The position numbers and the translations under genes were made by a program. From NCBI GenBank assembly GCA_038199035.1, contig JBBPZM010000071.1, forward strand, positions 35,615 through 99,614: a stretch of 64,000 nucleotides of DNA. Direction: 5' to 3'. This document shows positions 54,044-62,394 of this stretch, piece by piece. The DNA comes from DATAEY01 sp038199035 (GTDB taxonomy: Bacteria > Actinomycetota > Thermoleophilia > Solirubrobacterales > Solirubrobacteraceae). Within the stretch, counting starts at the first letter, position 1. Each line of letters starts with the position of its first letter. The notes below the pieces were generated by a model that did not search any database, was not told where the DNA came from, and saw nothing but the letters and a program-made list of their open reading frames with translations.

Positions 54044-55105
54044 TCAGAGCTCGGGCACCGGGTAGTAGCTCTCGGCCCCGGAGGCGCGTACGTCGCTGAG
54101 CCAGTCGGAGTCGTAGTGCTCGGTGGGGGCCTGAAGCGGATCCTCGATCGACCAGGCCTGGCGCTTGTAGGTCCAGTTGGCGGGGTCGAGCCGGTGGGCG
54201 GCGCGGAAGTGCGCTCGGGCGTCGGCTGCCTGGCCTGAGCGGTGCAGGTGCTGGCCCAGCTCGAAGTGGGCGGCGGCCTGCGAGCCCTCGGGTGGCCGCG
54301 GCCGCGAGCGCTCGACCACCTCGTGAGGGGCCAGGGCGAACCGGCTGGCCGGTCCGTGCGCCACCCAGTCGCGCAGCGCCGCGAGGTAGCGTTCGGGCTC
54401 GACGCGGATCTTCGCCGCCTCGGCCAGCGTCTCGCGCATGACGGCCGGCGCGTCCGGCGGTAGGCCGTGCTGAGCCATCATCTCCCGCAGCATGCTGCGG
54501 CCCGGGAAGGCCACCTCGGGCGGGCGCACCAGCACGCCCTCCTCGTCGATCCAGACCCCCATCGGCACGTTGAAGATCCCCAGCAGCGCGTCGAGGCGAT
54601 GCTCAACGTCGATCAGCGACGGGTGCTCGGCGTGCGCAGCGTCGATGAAGGGGCCGGCCGCGTCGGCGCCCTGGGTGTCGAGGGCGACCGTGACCACCTC
54701 GAGCCCCTGGGGCCGCAGCTCAGCGCGCAGGTCCTGCCACACGGGCAGGTCGAAGCGGCATCCTCACCACGACGCCCACGCCACCATGAAGACCTTGGTC
54801 CCGCGCTGGGAGTGCAGGGCGAAGGGGCGGCCGTGGCGGTCGGGCAGCTCGAGCTCGGGCATCCGAGCCGACAGCAGCGAGCGCCCGCCAGACTCGGGAC
54901 CCAGCGCCCACAGACCATGGACCTCGTCCGCCACCAGGGCCATGCCCAGGCACTCGGCCAGGACCCGCGCGTCGACCGGGCCCTCGGCCGGTTGGCCGGG
55001 AAGGGGAACACAGCGGTCCGCCTTGCACGCGCCCTGGGGCTTGACCTCCCAGCCGGTGCGGGCGGCGAGCGCGCCGCGATCGACCTCAAGACGATCGAGG
55101 ATCAC
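54044..55105 (-). CDS. probable selenocysteine-containing TlpA/ResA-like thioredoxin-fold protein with TPR-like tail
   Basis: One frame of 353 codons broken only by a TGA at 54766-54764 (codon 114). The sequence around it, VAWASW-TGA-GCRFDLPVWQDLR, is where redoxins have WxxW-C-x-x; the TGA stands for the nucleophilic residue and a resolving Cys follows two positions on (U-G-C). Before it are PELELPDRHGRPFAL and GTKVFMVAW, the strand-turn of the TlpA/ResA/AhpC-TSA fold; after it VVTVALDTQGADAAGPFI and PMGVWIDEEGVLVRP continue the fold. The end (AAAHFELGQHLHRSGQAADARAHFRAAHRLDP) is TPR-like. GTG start 12 bp after the dehydrogenase gene. A plain nonsense mutation is the alternative. Confidence 0.8.
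54733..54766 (-). promoter_or_regulatory. candidate bacterial SECIS element after the in-frame TGA
   Basis: Counting from the TGA (54766-54764), 14 nt lie before a perfect 6-bp stem CCTGCC/GGCAGG (54749-54744 with 54738-54733) with loop CGTGT. The loop begins 20 nt after the TGA and has G as its second base. Both fit the published bacterial SECIS pattern as I remember it (UGA to loop about 16-37 nt, G in the first two loop positions). It lies within coding sequence, as bacterial SECIS elements do. Confidence 0.65.
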
Positions 55106-55117
55106 AGTGGGCCCACC

Positions 55118-56716
55118 CTAACCACGCCGCGTCCGACGCGCGCGCAGTGCACGCAGCGGGCGATCGCCCGCGAGAGCAGCGCGGGCCGCGTTTGCCCCCG
55201 CTGCTCCGTGCACGCCCCCGCCCGGGTGGGCCGACGCAGAGCCGAGGAACAGCCGGTCGATCGCCGTCGCCGGACGGCCCAGGCCGGGCACGGGCCGGAA
55301 CACGAGCTGCTGGTGCAGCTGCGTGGTGCCTCCGTTGATCGCTCCGCCCACCAGGTTGGCGTTGGCGGCCTCGAGCAGCGGCGGCGTGAAGACGTGGCGG
55401 CCCCGGATCAGGCCGGTGAACCCGGGCGCCAGCTCCTCGATGCGCTGCTCGATGCGCGCGGCCATGGCGTCGGTCTCGCGTTCGTCCCAGTGACCGGCGA
55501 TGCCGTCGGGCCCGGCGTCGCCGACGATGCGCTGGGGCACGTGGGTGTAGGCCCAGGCGGTCTCGGCCCCAGGCGGCTGGCGACTCCGGTCGGCCGCGGC
55601 GTACTGGCCGACGATGAGGAAGGGGCGCTCTGGCACGCGGCTCATGGCCAGCTGGGCGGCGTAGCGGGTCAGGTCGTCGAGGTCGTCGGCGACGTGCAGG
55701 GTCCCGGCGCGTCGGGCCTCGGGGGCCGCCCAGGGGATCGGGGCCGCGAGGGCCCAGTCCACCTTGACCGTGCCGGCGTCGTACTGGAAGCGGTCGAGGT
55801 CCTCCAGAAGCCGGGCTGGGAGGTGCTCGACGCCGACCAGCCGGCGATAGAGCGCCGGCGCCCCGACATCGGCCACCACCGCGCGACCGGCCGCCAGGCG
55901 CTCCCCGTCGGCCGTCTGCACGCCCCGCGCCCGGCCGTCGCGCACGAGGATCCGCGTCACCTCGTTCCCGCAGGCCACCCTTCCCCCTCGACTCTCCAGC
56001 CGCCTCACCAGCGCGGCCGTGAGCTGGCCGGCGCCGCCTTCGGGCACCGGGAAGCCGACCTTCTGGCCCAGGCAGCACAGCAGCCACCCGTAGAGGCCGC
56101 TGCCCGGCGTCTCCGGGGCCAGGTCGGCGTGCAGCGCGTTGCCGCCGAGCAGCAGCGCCCCGCCCAGCCCGCGGAACTCCTCCTCGGCCAGCCGGCGCAC
56201 CGGCAGCAGGCCGAAGCGCACGAAGCGCGCGAGCTCGCGCGGACCGATCGCCCGGGCGAGGGCCGTTCCCGCCCGCACGGGCGGGAACGGGGAGAACAGC
56301 GTGTCGAGGAGCTGGTCGCCGGCGCGCTCCCACAGGCCGTAGAGGCGCTGCCAGCCCTCGCCGTCGCCCGCCGCGAAGGCGTCAAGGGAGGCGGCGGTGG
56401 CATCAGCGTCGGTCGAGAGGGCCGCGCAGCGCCCGTCGGGCGTGGGGTGGGCGACGACCAGCGGCGCCCGGCGCCAGCGCAGGCCATGACGCTCGAGATC
56501 TAGTCCGCGCATGACCGGTGAGGCCGCCCCGAGGGGATAGAAGGCGCTGAACAGGTCGTGGCGGAAGCCGGGGACGGTCAGCTCGCCGCTGCGCACCGCG
56601 CCCCCTGGCTCGGCCGCGGCCTCAAGGACCAGCACGTCCCACCCCTCGTCTGCCAGGAGGTTGGCGGCGACGAGCCCGTTGTGCCCGGCGCCAATGACGA
56701 TCGCGTCGGACGCCAC
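55118..56716 (-). CDS. phytoene-desaturase-like FAD-dependent oxidoreductase
   Basis: 532 aa from GTG 56716. N-terminal FAD motif DAIVIGAGHNGLVAANLLADEGWDVLVLEAAAEPGGAVRS, middle PVPEGGAGQLTAALVRRLESRGG with the second nucleotide-contact region, C-terminal LFLGSASAHPGGGVHGAAGANAARAAL. These are hallmarks of the CrtI/pyridine nucleotide-disulphide oxidoreductase family (NAD(P)/FAD-dependent, COG1233). It precedes the probable selenoprotein by 12 bp on the same strand. No other carotenoid gene is near, so the substrate is open. Confidence 0.88.
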   Translation of the reverse strand: MASDAIVIGAGHNGLVAANLLADEGWDVLVLEAAAEPGGAVRSGELTVPGFRHDLFSAFYPLGAASPVMRGLDLERHGLRWRRAPLVVAHPTPDGRCAALSTDADATAASLDAFAAGDGEGWQRLYGLWERAGDQLLDTLFSPFPPVRAGTALARAIGPRELARFVRFGLLPVRRLAEEEFRGLGGALLLGGNALHADLAPETPGSGLYGWLLCCLGQKVGFPVPEGGAGQLTAALVRRLESRGGRVACGNEVTRILVRDGRARGVQTADGERLAAGRAVVADVGAPALYRRLVGVEHLPARLLEDLDRFQYDAGTVKVDWALAAPIPWAAPEARRAGTLHVADDLDDLTRYAAQLAMSRVPERPFLIVGQYAAADRSRQPPGAETAWAYTHVPQRIVGDAGPDGIAGHWDERETDAMAARIEQRIEELAPGFTGLIRGRHVFTPPLLEAANANLVGGAINGGTTQLHQQLVFRPVPGLGRPATAIDRLFLGSASAHPGGGVHGAAGANAARAALAGDRPLRALRARRTRRG

Positions 56717-56865
56717 GAGGCGCTGCTGCCCGCGCCGGGCGGCCGACAAACGGCATGGCGCCCGACGGCGCTCGTTTCCCGCCTGGGAGAGCGGGCACTC
56801 GGACCCCGTGGCTGCCCGCGTCTCACGGGCGCACGAGACCGTCGATCGACCCCGAAGGGAGCCGC

Positions 56866-57792
56866 ATGCGCGCCGCCGTCCTCCGCCAGCCCGGAGCCGC
56901 CCCCGAGCCGGGCACGTTCGACGATCCCCGCCCCGACGAGGGGCAGGCCGTCGTCGAGGTGGCCGTAGCCGGCCTGAACCCGGTCGACCTGGCCATGGCC
57001 TCGGGCGCCATGGGGGAACCGACCGTCCCCTCGGTGGTGGGCCGCGAGGGCGTGGGGACGCTGCCGGACGGCCGGCGCGTGTACTTCAACTCGCCGGTCC
57101 GCCCCTACGGCTCCTGGGCAGAGCGAGCGCTGGTCGATCCCGAGCAGGCCTTCCCGGTGGCCGACGGGGTCGACGACGACCTCGCGGTGGCCATGGGCAT
57201 CCCCGGCCTCGCCGCCTGGCTTCCGCTCGAGTGGCACGCGCGCCTCAAGGCCGGTGAGCGCGTACTCGTGCTGGGAGCGACGGGCGTCGTCGGGCAGATC
57301 GCCGTGCAAGCCGCCAAGGTCCTGGGCGCCGGACACGTCGTCGCCGCCGCCCGCGACGCCGAGGCGATGGAGCGCCTGACAGGTGGCCTGGGGGCGGACG
57401 CCGCCGTCGTGCTCGGCCAAGGCGATGACGCCGAGGCGCTGAAGGCCCAGGCGGGCGATGGCTACGACGTCGTGATCGACCCGGTGTACGGCGCGCCGTT
57501 CGTCGCGGCGCTGGAGGCGACGGCCGTCGGCGCCCGCCTGGTCACGATCGGCCAGAGCGCGGGCGGCGACGCCGAGGTCCCCTTGCGCTCGCTCATGGGG
57601 CGCGTGCACTTCGGCCACGGCAACCAGCTCACACCCCCCGAGGTCCAGCGCGCCGCCTACGAGAAGCTGACCCGCCACGCCGCCGCCGGCGACATCACGG
57701 TCGAGGTTCAGCGCTTCCGGCTCGACCAGGCGGCCGAGGCGTGGGAGGCCCAGCAGGCCGGCCCGCACAAGAAGCTCGTGGTCGTGCCGTGA
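56866..57792 (+). CDS. zinc-independent MDR/quinone oxidoreductase-like protein
   Basis: 308 aa medium-chain dehydrogenase/reductase; AAGGGAG upstream of ATG 56866. GroES-like part (MRAAVLRQPGAAPEPG, VAVAGLNPVDLAMASG, VVGREGVGTL) then the Rossmann part (GERVLVLGATGVVGQIAVQAAKVLGA). The catalytic-zinc Cys and His of alcohol dehydrogenases are not in place, as in quinone oxidoreductases. NADPH-dependent reduction of quinones or enones is likely. Confidence 0.88.
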   Translation: MRAAVLRQPGAAPEPGTFDDPRPDEGQAVVEVAVAGLNPVDLAMASGAMGEPTVPSVVGREGVGTLPDGRRVYFNSPVRPYGSWAERALVDPEQAFPVADGVDDDLAVAMGIPGLAAWLPLEWHARLKAGERVLVLGATGVVGQIAVQAAKVLGAGHVVAAARDAEAMERLTGGLGADAAVVLGQGDDAEALKAQAGDGYDVVIDPVYGAPFVAALEATAVGARLVTIGQSAGGDAEVPLRSLMGRVHFGHGNQLTPPEVQRAAYEKLTRHAAAGDITVEVQRFRLDQAAEAWEAQQAGPHKKLVVVP

Positions 57793-57891
57793 GGGGCGGA
57801 GGAACCGAGGCGAGCGCGGGGCCGTGCTCGGCTCGAACCGCGGCTGGTCGTCGCGATGGGCGGCCAAAGGCGATCCACTAGGATCGCCGCG

Positions 57892-58251
57892 GTGATCGGC
57901 AAGCTCGACTTCGTCGCCGTCCCCTCCCAGGACGGCGAGCGCTCACGGCGCTTCTACGTCGAGACGCTGGGCCTGCGGGCGGACGAGCACGCCCGCTTCG
58001 AGGCGTGGGTCGGCGACACCTGCCTGGGCATCTGGGAGCCCGAGCGGCTCGGGATGCAGTTCTCGGCGCAGAAGAACGGCCACCTCGCCCTCCACGTCGA
58101 GGACATCGCGGCGGCGCGGGCAGAGCTCGAGGCCAAGGGGGTGGAGTTCGCGGGCGAGACGCTGGACACCGGGGTCTGCCACATGGCCTTCTTCACCGAC
58201 CCGGACGGCAACGACCTCATGCTCCACCACCGCTACGCGCCCTACGACTGA
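57892..58251 (+). CDS. VOC (glyoxalase/dioxygenase-fold) protein
   Basis: 119 aa from GTG 57892 (AGGA upstream). Two beta-alpha-beta-beta-beta units: KLDFVAVPSQDGERSRRFYVETLGLRAD and HLALHVEDIAAARAELEAKGVEFAG..TGVCHMAFFTDPDGNDLMLHHRYAPYD. Metal ligands typical of the fold (His/Glu) are only partly evident. Substrate unknown. Confidence 0.85.
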   Translation: MIGKLDFVAVPSQDGERSRRFYVETLGLRADEHARFEAWVGDTCLGIWEPERLGMQFSAQKNGHLALHVEDIAAARAELEAKGVEFAGETLDTGVCHMAFFTDPDGNDLMLHHRYAPYD

Positions 58252-58305
58252 GGGCGTTCAGCAGGAGCGCTCGAGCAGGCCCCCGGGGCCGGCCCCCAGC
58301 GGACC

Positions 58306-59073
58306 TCAGCGCCGCCCGTGACCGCGCCGGCACGGTGCGCTCGGCGTGACCCTGTCCACGGAGCCGTCGCCGTAATACAGCGTCACCCGGGCCTTCCATC
58401 GGCGTGAGCGCGGGCACTTGGGCGGTGTCGTGGCGTAGTTGCGCCGGTTGGCTCCCTTGCCCACGGTGGTCGCCTGGACTTGCAGGTGGTTGGCCAGGAG
58501 GGTGAGCTGGTCGAAGGGGCAACCGAGGGGCGGGTTGCCGCCGGCCAGGCAGGTGGGGACGGGCCCGTCAAGCGTGGTGCCGTGGATGTAGGTGTGGACC
58601 ACGGCGAGCACCCTGTCGCCGGACATGACAAGCTCGAGCAGGTCGTCGGGGGCGTTGTAGATCACCGTCTTGTAGGTGGCGGTCCCCAGTCCGAGCTGCT
58701 TGACGGTGGCCTCGCCGCTGCCGATGCGCGCTGCCGCGGGGCAGGCCGACTCGCCCTGGAGCTTGAGCTGCTCGTCGCTGGCGCGACAGCGAGGCAGCAC
58801 GGTGGTGTCGATTTCCGTGCCGGGGGGCAGCGCGATCACCAGCCGCCGGAGCGCCGGCGGGTCGGCCCTGCGGTCGTCCGCGCCGTGATAGCGGGCGGCG
58901 TAGCCCAGCCCCGCCGAGTGGTTCGGCCGCTTGGTGGTGGTCGAGAGGTCAACCTTCTCGTGGGGGCCGGAATCAGGGATGGCCCGCACCGCCGGGGGCC
59001 ACCACAGCCCCAGGACCAGAGCCGCCAGACCCGCCCGCGCCGCGCCAACGCTCAAGTGTCCGCTTCCACCCAC
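58306..59073 (-). CDS. secreted protein of unknown function
   Basis: 255 aa from GTG 59073 with GGAGGAGGGAG upstream. Signal peptide ends near PAVRA. The mature domain has LRRLVIALPPGTEIDTTVLPRC, ACPAAARIGSGEATVKQLGLGTATYKTVIYNAPDDLLELVMSG and a beta-rich end with two or three further Cys pairs (VPTCL/PLGCPF, PPKCPR/APCRR). All-beta extracytoplasmic protein; no enzymatic motif seen. Divergent from the PadR gene, with 119 bp between. Confidence 0.7.
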   Translation of the reverse strand: MGGSGHLSVGAARAGLAALVLGLWWPPAVRAIPDSGPHEKVDLSTTTKRPNHSAGLGYAARYHGADDRRADPPALRRLVIALPPGTEIDTTVLPRCRASDEQLKLQGESACPAAARIGSGEATVKQLGLGTATYKTVIYNAPDDLLELVMSGDRVLAVVHTYIHGTTLDGPVPTCLAGGNPPLGCPFDQLTLLANHLQVQATTVGKGANRRNYATTPPKCPRSRRWKARVTLYYGDGSVDRVTPSAPCRRGHGRR

Positions 59074-59192
59074 CTCGACTCCCTCCTCCGCTGGTACCGG
59101 TGCCACATAGGCAAGCGGCCGATGCTCGCGACCTCAATGGAGAGGCTTCTCCCGGTTGGCTCCTTCCCGTGCCAGGGGCGACAATCGGCGCA

Positions 59193-59762
59193 GTGGCCCT
59201 GAAGACCAGCAGCTACATGATCCTCGGCCTGGTGCGCGCTGGGGTGTCCTCGGGCTATGCGATCAAGCGCTTCATCGGTCAGCACCGGATGACGGTCTTC
59301 TGGGCGACGACGTTCGCCCAGATCTATCCCGAGCTCGCGCACCTAGAGGACGCCGGCTACCTCAGTCACCGCGAGGACCCCCACGGCGCCCGCCAGCGCC
59401 GCGCCTACGCGCTGACCGCGAAGGGAGACCGGGCGCTGGTGTCCTGGCTGCGCCGGTCGAGCATCCCGCCGATGGAGCTGCGCGACGAGGGGCTGTTGCG
59501 CCTGGCATTCGCCGACAACCTGCCACGCGACGAGGCGATCGCGTTGGTCTGCCGCCTGCGAAGGCGCTCCGAGGAGGCCGAGCGCGAGTTCCGCGAGCAG
59601 ATCATCCCCATGGGGGAGGCGCTGCGCGCGGCCGGCCTGCGCTTCCCGATCGTGCTCGGCCGCATGGGGGCCGAGTACCACGCCTGGGCGGTGGAGCACC
59701 TCGCCGAGCTCGAGGCCGCGCTGACCGAGGACGGGCTGGACGGAGCGCGTTCTCGGCCGTAG
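59193..59762 (+). CDS. PadR-family transcriptional regulator
   Basis: 189 aa from GTG 59193. Winged-helix N-terminus KTSSYMILGLVRAGVSSGYAIKRFI, IYPELAHLEDAGYLSHRED, GARQRRAYALTAKGDRAL; C-terminal dimerisation helices (VIV domain-like) with EEAEREFREQIIPMGEALRAAG. It may regulate the divergent secreted-protein gene or itself. Confidence 0.88.
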   Translation: MALKTSSYMILGLVRAGVSSGYAIKRFIGQHRMTVFWATTFAQIYPELAHLEDAGYLSHREDPHGARQRRAYALTAKGDRALVSWLRRSSIPPMELRDEGLLRLAFADNLPRDEAIALVCRLRRRSEEAEREFREQIIPMGEALRAAGLRFPIVLGRMGAEYHAWAVEHLAELEAALTEDGLDGARSRP

Positions 59763-59929
59763 CAGCCGCCCCTGGCAGCCGACGCTCGAGGCCGAGCCGA
59801 GGCGAACAGACAGGCCCTGATCGCCTGACACCGCTGCCCCGCCGGGCGCAACTTAGGGTGCCGGGCCGGGGTTTGCAGGCTTTCCGGGAGGTGCTCAGCC
59901 TCCTCCAGTCCCTTCTCGAGGAGGCCACG

Positions 59930-60736
59930 ATGCCATCCATGCCCCTGCCCACGAACATCCGCCGCGCGGTGAGCGCCGTCCCGGCGGCACTCGGACTCAT
60001 GCTGCTCGCCGCCGTGCCGGCGCAGGCGGGAAGCGTCTCTCAGTCGTCCTCGGCGCTTCAGTTCACCGCCAACGGCGGCGAGGTCAACCGGGTCGCGGTC
60101 AGCTTCTCGGTCTCCGGCGGCCAGGTCACGACCACGATCTCGGACACCCAGGCGATCTCGGCGTCCGGCTCGTGCTCCTATCCCGACGGCGGCAACCGCC
60201 AGGTCGTCACCTGCACGACGTCACGTAACGACTCCCTGCGCGCGGAGATCGACCTCGGAGACCAGGACGACAGCCTCCGGGTCAACCAGTCCGACCCCTC
60301 CCGCGGCCCCGCCGTGCGCATCGCCGACGGCTCGGGCAATGACGTGATCACCGTCAACCAGGGCAACACCACCTGGGTCAACGGCTCGGGCGACGACATC
60401 TACACCGGCGGCTCCGGTCGCGACGTGGTGCTCGGCGGCAACGGGGACGACCTCGTCACCGGCGGGTACGGCGACGACTCGATCGACGGCGGCAACGGCA
60501 ACGACCAGGTCTCCGGCGGGGTCGGTAACGACCGTGTCGACGGCGGGCCCGGATACGACATCGTCGAGGGCAACTCGGGGGACGACGTCGTCCTGGGCGG
60601 CGCCGACGGCGACTTCGTCTTCGGCGGCGGAGGGAACGACCGGCTCGAGGGCACCAGCGGCTACGACCGCCTGTTCGGCGGCCCGGGCGCCGACACGCTC
60701 GACGGCAGCCGTAGCGTGGACGTCAAGTTCGGTTGA
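59930..60736 (+). CDS. secreted RTX-type calcium-binding repeat protein
   Basis: 268 aa; GAGGAGG 5 nt before ATG 59930. Signal peptide with ALGLMLLAAVPAQA. An N-terminal beta domain (30-130) precedes about 10 nonapeptides of the GGxGxDxUx kind: GGSGRDVVL, GGNGDDLVT, GGYGDDSID, GGNGNDQVS, GGVGNDRVD, GGPGYDIVE and more. These form a parallel beta roll that binds Ca2+. There is no T1SS-type partner near; it has a Sec signal instead. Confidence 0.88.
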   Translation: MPSMPLPTNIRRAVSAVPAALGLMLLAAVPAQAGSVSQSSSALQFTANGGEVNRVAVSFSVSGGQVTTTISDTQAISASGSCSYPDGGNRQVVTCTTSRNDSLRAEIDLGDQDDSLRVNQSDPSRGPAVRIADGSGNDVITVNQGNTTWVNGSGDDIYTGGSGRDVVLGGNGDDLVTGGYGDDSIDGGNGNDQVSGGVGNDRVDGGPGYDIVEGNSGDDVVLGGADGDFVFGGGGNDRLEGTSGYDRLFGGPGADTLDGSRSVDVKFG

Positions 60737-60800
60737 GCGCCATTCGGGGTCGCCTGCGGCGCCGCGGGGCGCCGTGGGCGACCCCGTAGGATCCTTGGCC

Positions 60801-61212
60801 ATGAACACAACCCCCCGAGTAGCACCCCCACCGCCGTCTGGCCAGCCGTTCGCTCCCGCGACGCCCGCGCCGCCGTCCGCTTCCTCGTCGACGCCTTCGG
60901 CTTCGAGGAGGCCGTCTCCTACGCCGGCGAGACCGAGGACGTCGTCGCCCACGCCGAGCTGCGCTGGCCGCGGGGCGGCGGAGTCATGCTGGGCAGCGCC
61001 CGTGACGACAGCACGATCGCCTCGCTGCCACGGGCACGGGCGCGATCTACCTCGTGACCGACGACCCCGACGGCCTGCACACGCGGGCCACGGAGGCCGG
61101 CGCCGAGATCGTCGCCAGCCTCCACGACACCGACTACGGCTCGCGCGACTTCACCGCGCGCGACCCCGAGGGAGTGCTGTGGAGCTTCGGGACCTACGCA
61201 GGAGCGCAGTAG
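60801..61212 (+). pseudogene. VOC/PhnB-like protein with two frameshifts
   Basis: Three frames carry one family. ATG 60801 (MNTTPR) runs to the C-run at 60811-60816. A second frame gives AVWPAVRSRDARAAVRFLVDAFGFEEAVSYAGET..GGGVMLGSARDDSTIAS. Around 61020 the third frame takes over: TGAIYLVTDDPDGLHTRATEAGAEIVASLHDTDYGSRDFTARDPEGVLWSFGTYAG, stop 61210-61212. Each shift is healed by adding one C, so either this is a young pseudogene or the sequence has two one-base errors. Total length (about 137 aa) matches an intact VOC protein. Confidence 0.7.
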
Positions 61213-61307
61213 ACGGGCGCCACGGGGAGGCGAAGCGGGCGCCATCGGCCCCCGGAGCTGTAGCCGCACGTCTCACGTGGCAGCCATCTCAATGGTATCG
61301 TTCGGGC

Positions 61308-61541
61308 ATCAGAGCAACCATTGACAAGGCGGGAAGACTGGTCATTCCCAAGCCGCTGCGCGACGCGCTCGGCCTCCGTCCCGGCGTCGTGGACGTCCGG
61401 GCTGACGGCAGCGGACTCCGCGTCGACGTGCCGGCGGAGGAGTCTCTCGACGAGCGCGATGGGCGGCTCGTGATACCGGGCTCGGGGACCACGATCGACG
61501 ACGACACCGTGCGCGGGCTACGCGATGGCGGCCAGAAGTAG
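61308..61541 (+). CDS. AbrB/VapB-type antitoxin, start uncertain
   Basis: 77 codons: RATIDKAGRLVIPKPLRDALGLRPGVVDV is the swapped-hairpin AbrB domain; the rest (LDERDGRLVIPGSGTTIDDDTVRGLRDGGQ) would bind the toxin. In frame there is no ATG, GTG or TTG near; ATC 61308 sits where the family has its initiator Met. An AUC start would be rare, so a sequence error or missed upstream start must be considered. It overlaps the PIN toxin gene by 17 bp. Confidence 0.7.
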   Translation: MRATIDKAGRLVIPKPLRDALGLRPGVVDVRADGSGLRVDVPAEESLDERDGRLVIPGSGTTIDDDTVRGLRDGGQK

Positions 61542-61956
61542 CCAGCGCCCGGAGGTCCTCCTGGATACGAGCGTGGCCGTCGCCCTCGTCGTCTCTGACC
61601 ACGACCACCACGCGACGACGTTTCGAGCCTTGGCCCACAGGGAGCTCGGGCTCGCCGGTCACGCGGCGTTCGAGACCTTCTCCGTGCTCACCCGACTCCC
61701 GCCACCAGCACGCCGCACGCCAGCGGCGGTGGCCCGGCTACTCGCCGCAAACTTCCCGCACACGCGCTTCCTCAGCCCCCGCGGCGCAGCCTCCCTCCTC
61801 GCCCGACTCGAATCGACGGGCATCGCCGGCGGCTCGGTGTACGACGCTCTCGTCGGAGCGGCGGCCGTGGAGCACCGGAGCCCGCTCGCCACGCGCGACC
61901 AGCGAGCAGTCGATACCTACCGGACGCTGGGTGTCGAAGTGGAGATCCTGGCGTGA
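61525..61956 (+). CDS. vapC: PIN-domain toxin (VapC type)
   Basis: 143 aa. PIN acidic residues: LLDTSVAVAL (first Asp), GHAAFETFSVLTRL (Glu), GSVYDALVGAAA (Asp) and LATRDQRAVDTYR (Asp). This is the Mg-dependent ribonuclease of VapBC modules, which cuts tRNA or rRNA when the antitoxin is lost. Translation overlaps the antitoxin gene. Confidence 0.88.
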   Translation: MAARSSQRPEVLLDTSVAVALVVSDHDHHATTFRALAHRELGLAGHAAFETFSVLTRLPPPARRTPAAVARLLAANFPHTRFLSPRGAASLLARLESTGIAGGSVYDALVGAAAVEHRSPLATRDQRAVDTYRTLGVEVEILA

Positions 61957-62275
61957 CCGCGCCGCTGGGCTTCCCGAGAGGCCGCGTGCCCCGAGCTCGT
62001 CGAGCGGCACGGCGGTGGCCAGTAGCCGGTGGACCACGTCGCGCGCCATGCGCACGGTCGCGACCGTCCGGGCTCCCGCTTCTCGTCCGAGCCGGCAGTC
62101 GCGGTCAGCCGGCTTGCCGAAGTGCCGCTGCGGCGCCCGAGAATCGCCCGCTGTCGCGGCGGACGACTGCGACCTTCTGACTTGCCTTGCAGAAGTCGCG
62201 TGCGGCCCGTCGTGGCGCAGGATCGAGGTGGCTCCTCGGCTTCCCGGCGCCGGGCTCCTATACTCGGCGCCTCGC
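61957..62275. other. intergenic region with promoter for tRNA-Gly; possible gene remnant
   Basis: TATACT at 62259-62264 is a consensus -10 box, 11 bp before the tRNA start; no clear -35. On the minus strand, ATG 62055 opens a frame reading RMARDVVHRLLATAVPLDELGARGL before it runs antisense into vapC; it may be a fragment of a lost gene. Nothing else is recognisable. Confidence 0.4.
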
Positions 62276-62349
62276 GCGGATGTAGCTCAGTTGGCTAGAG
62301 CGTCTGCTTGCCATGCAGAAGGTCGTGGGTTCGAGTCCCATCATCCGCT
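62276..62349 (+). tRNA. tRNA-Gly (GCC)
   Basis: 74 nt cloverleaf: acceptor GCGGATG/CATCCGC, D-arm GCTCAGTTGGCTAGAGC, anticodon stem TCTGC/GCAGA with loop TTGCCAT (anticodon GCC), T-arm GTGGG-TTCGAGT-CCCAT. A TATACT -10 box lies upstream. Confidence 0.95.
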
Positions 62350-62394
62350 CTGAGGAAGCCCTGGTTATCCGGGTGCCCGTGAGCCGTTGACGGC

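Noticed and set aside
53888..54238. 116-codon plus frame overlapping tRNA-Cys
   Set aside because: Starts within the tRNA and is antisense to the selenoprotein candidate.
54044..54742. Separate 232-aa gene starting at GTG 54742
   Set aside because: It would begin inside the thioredoxin fold just after the active site and has no ribosome-binding site; the frame is continuous with the upstream part through TGA.
54467..56503. 678-codon plus-strand frame
   Set aside because: Antisense to the selenoprotein candidate and the phytoene-desaturase-like gene; no domain.
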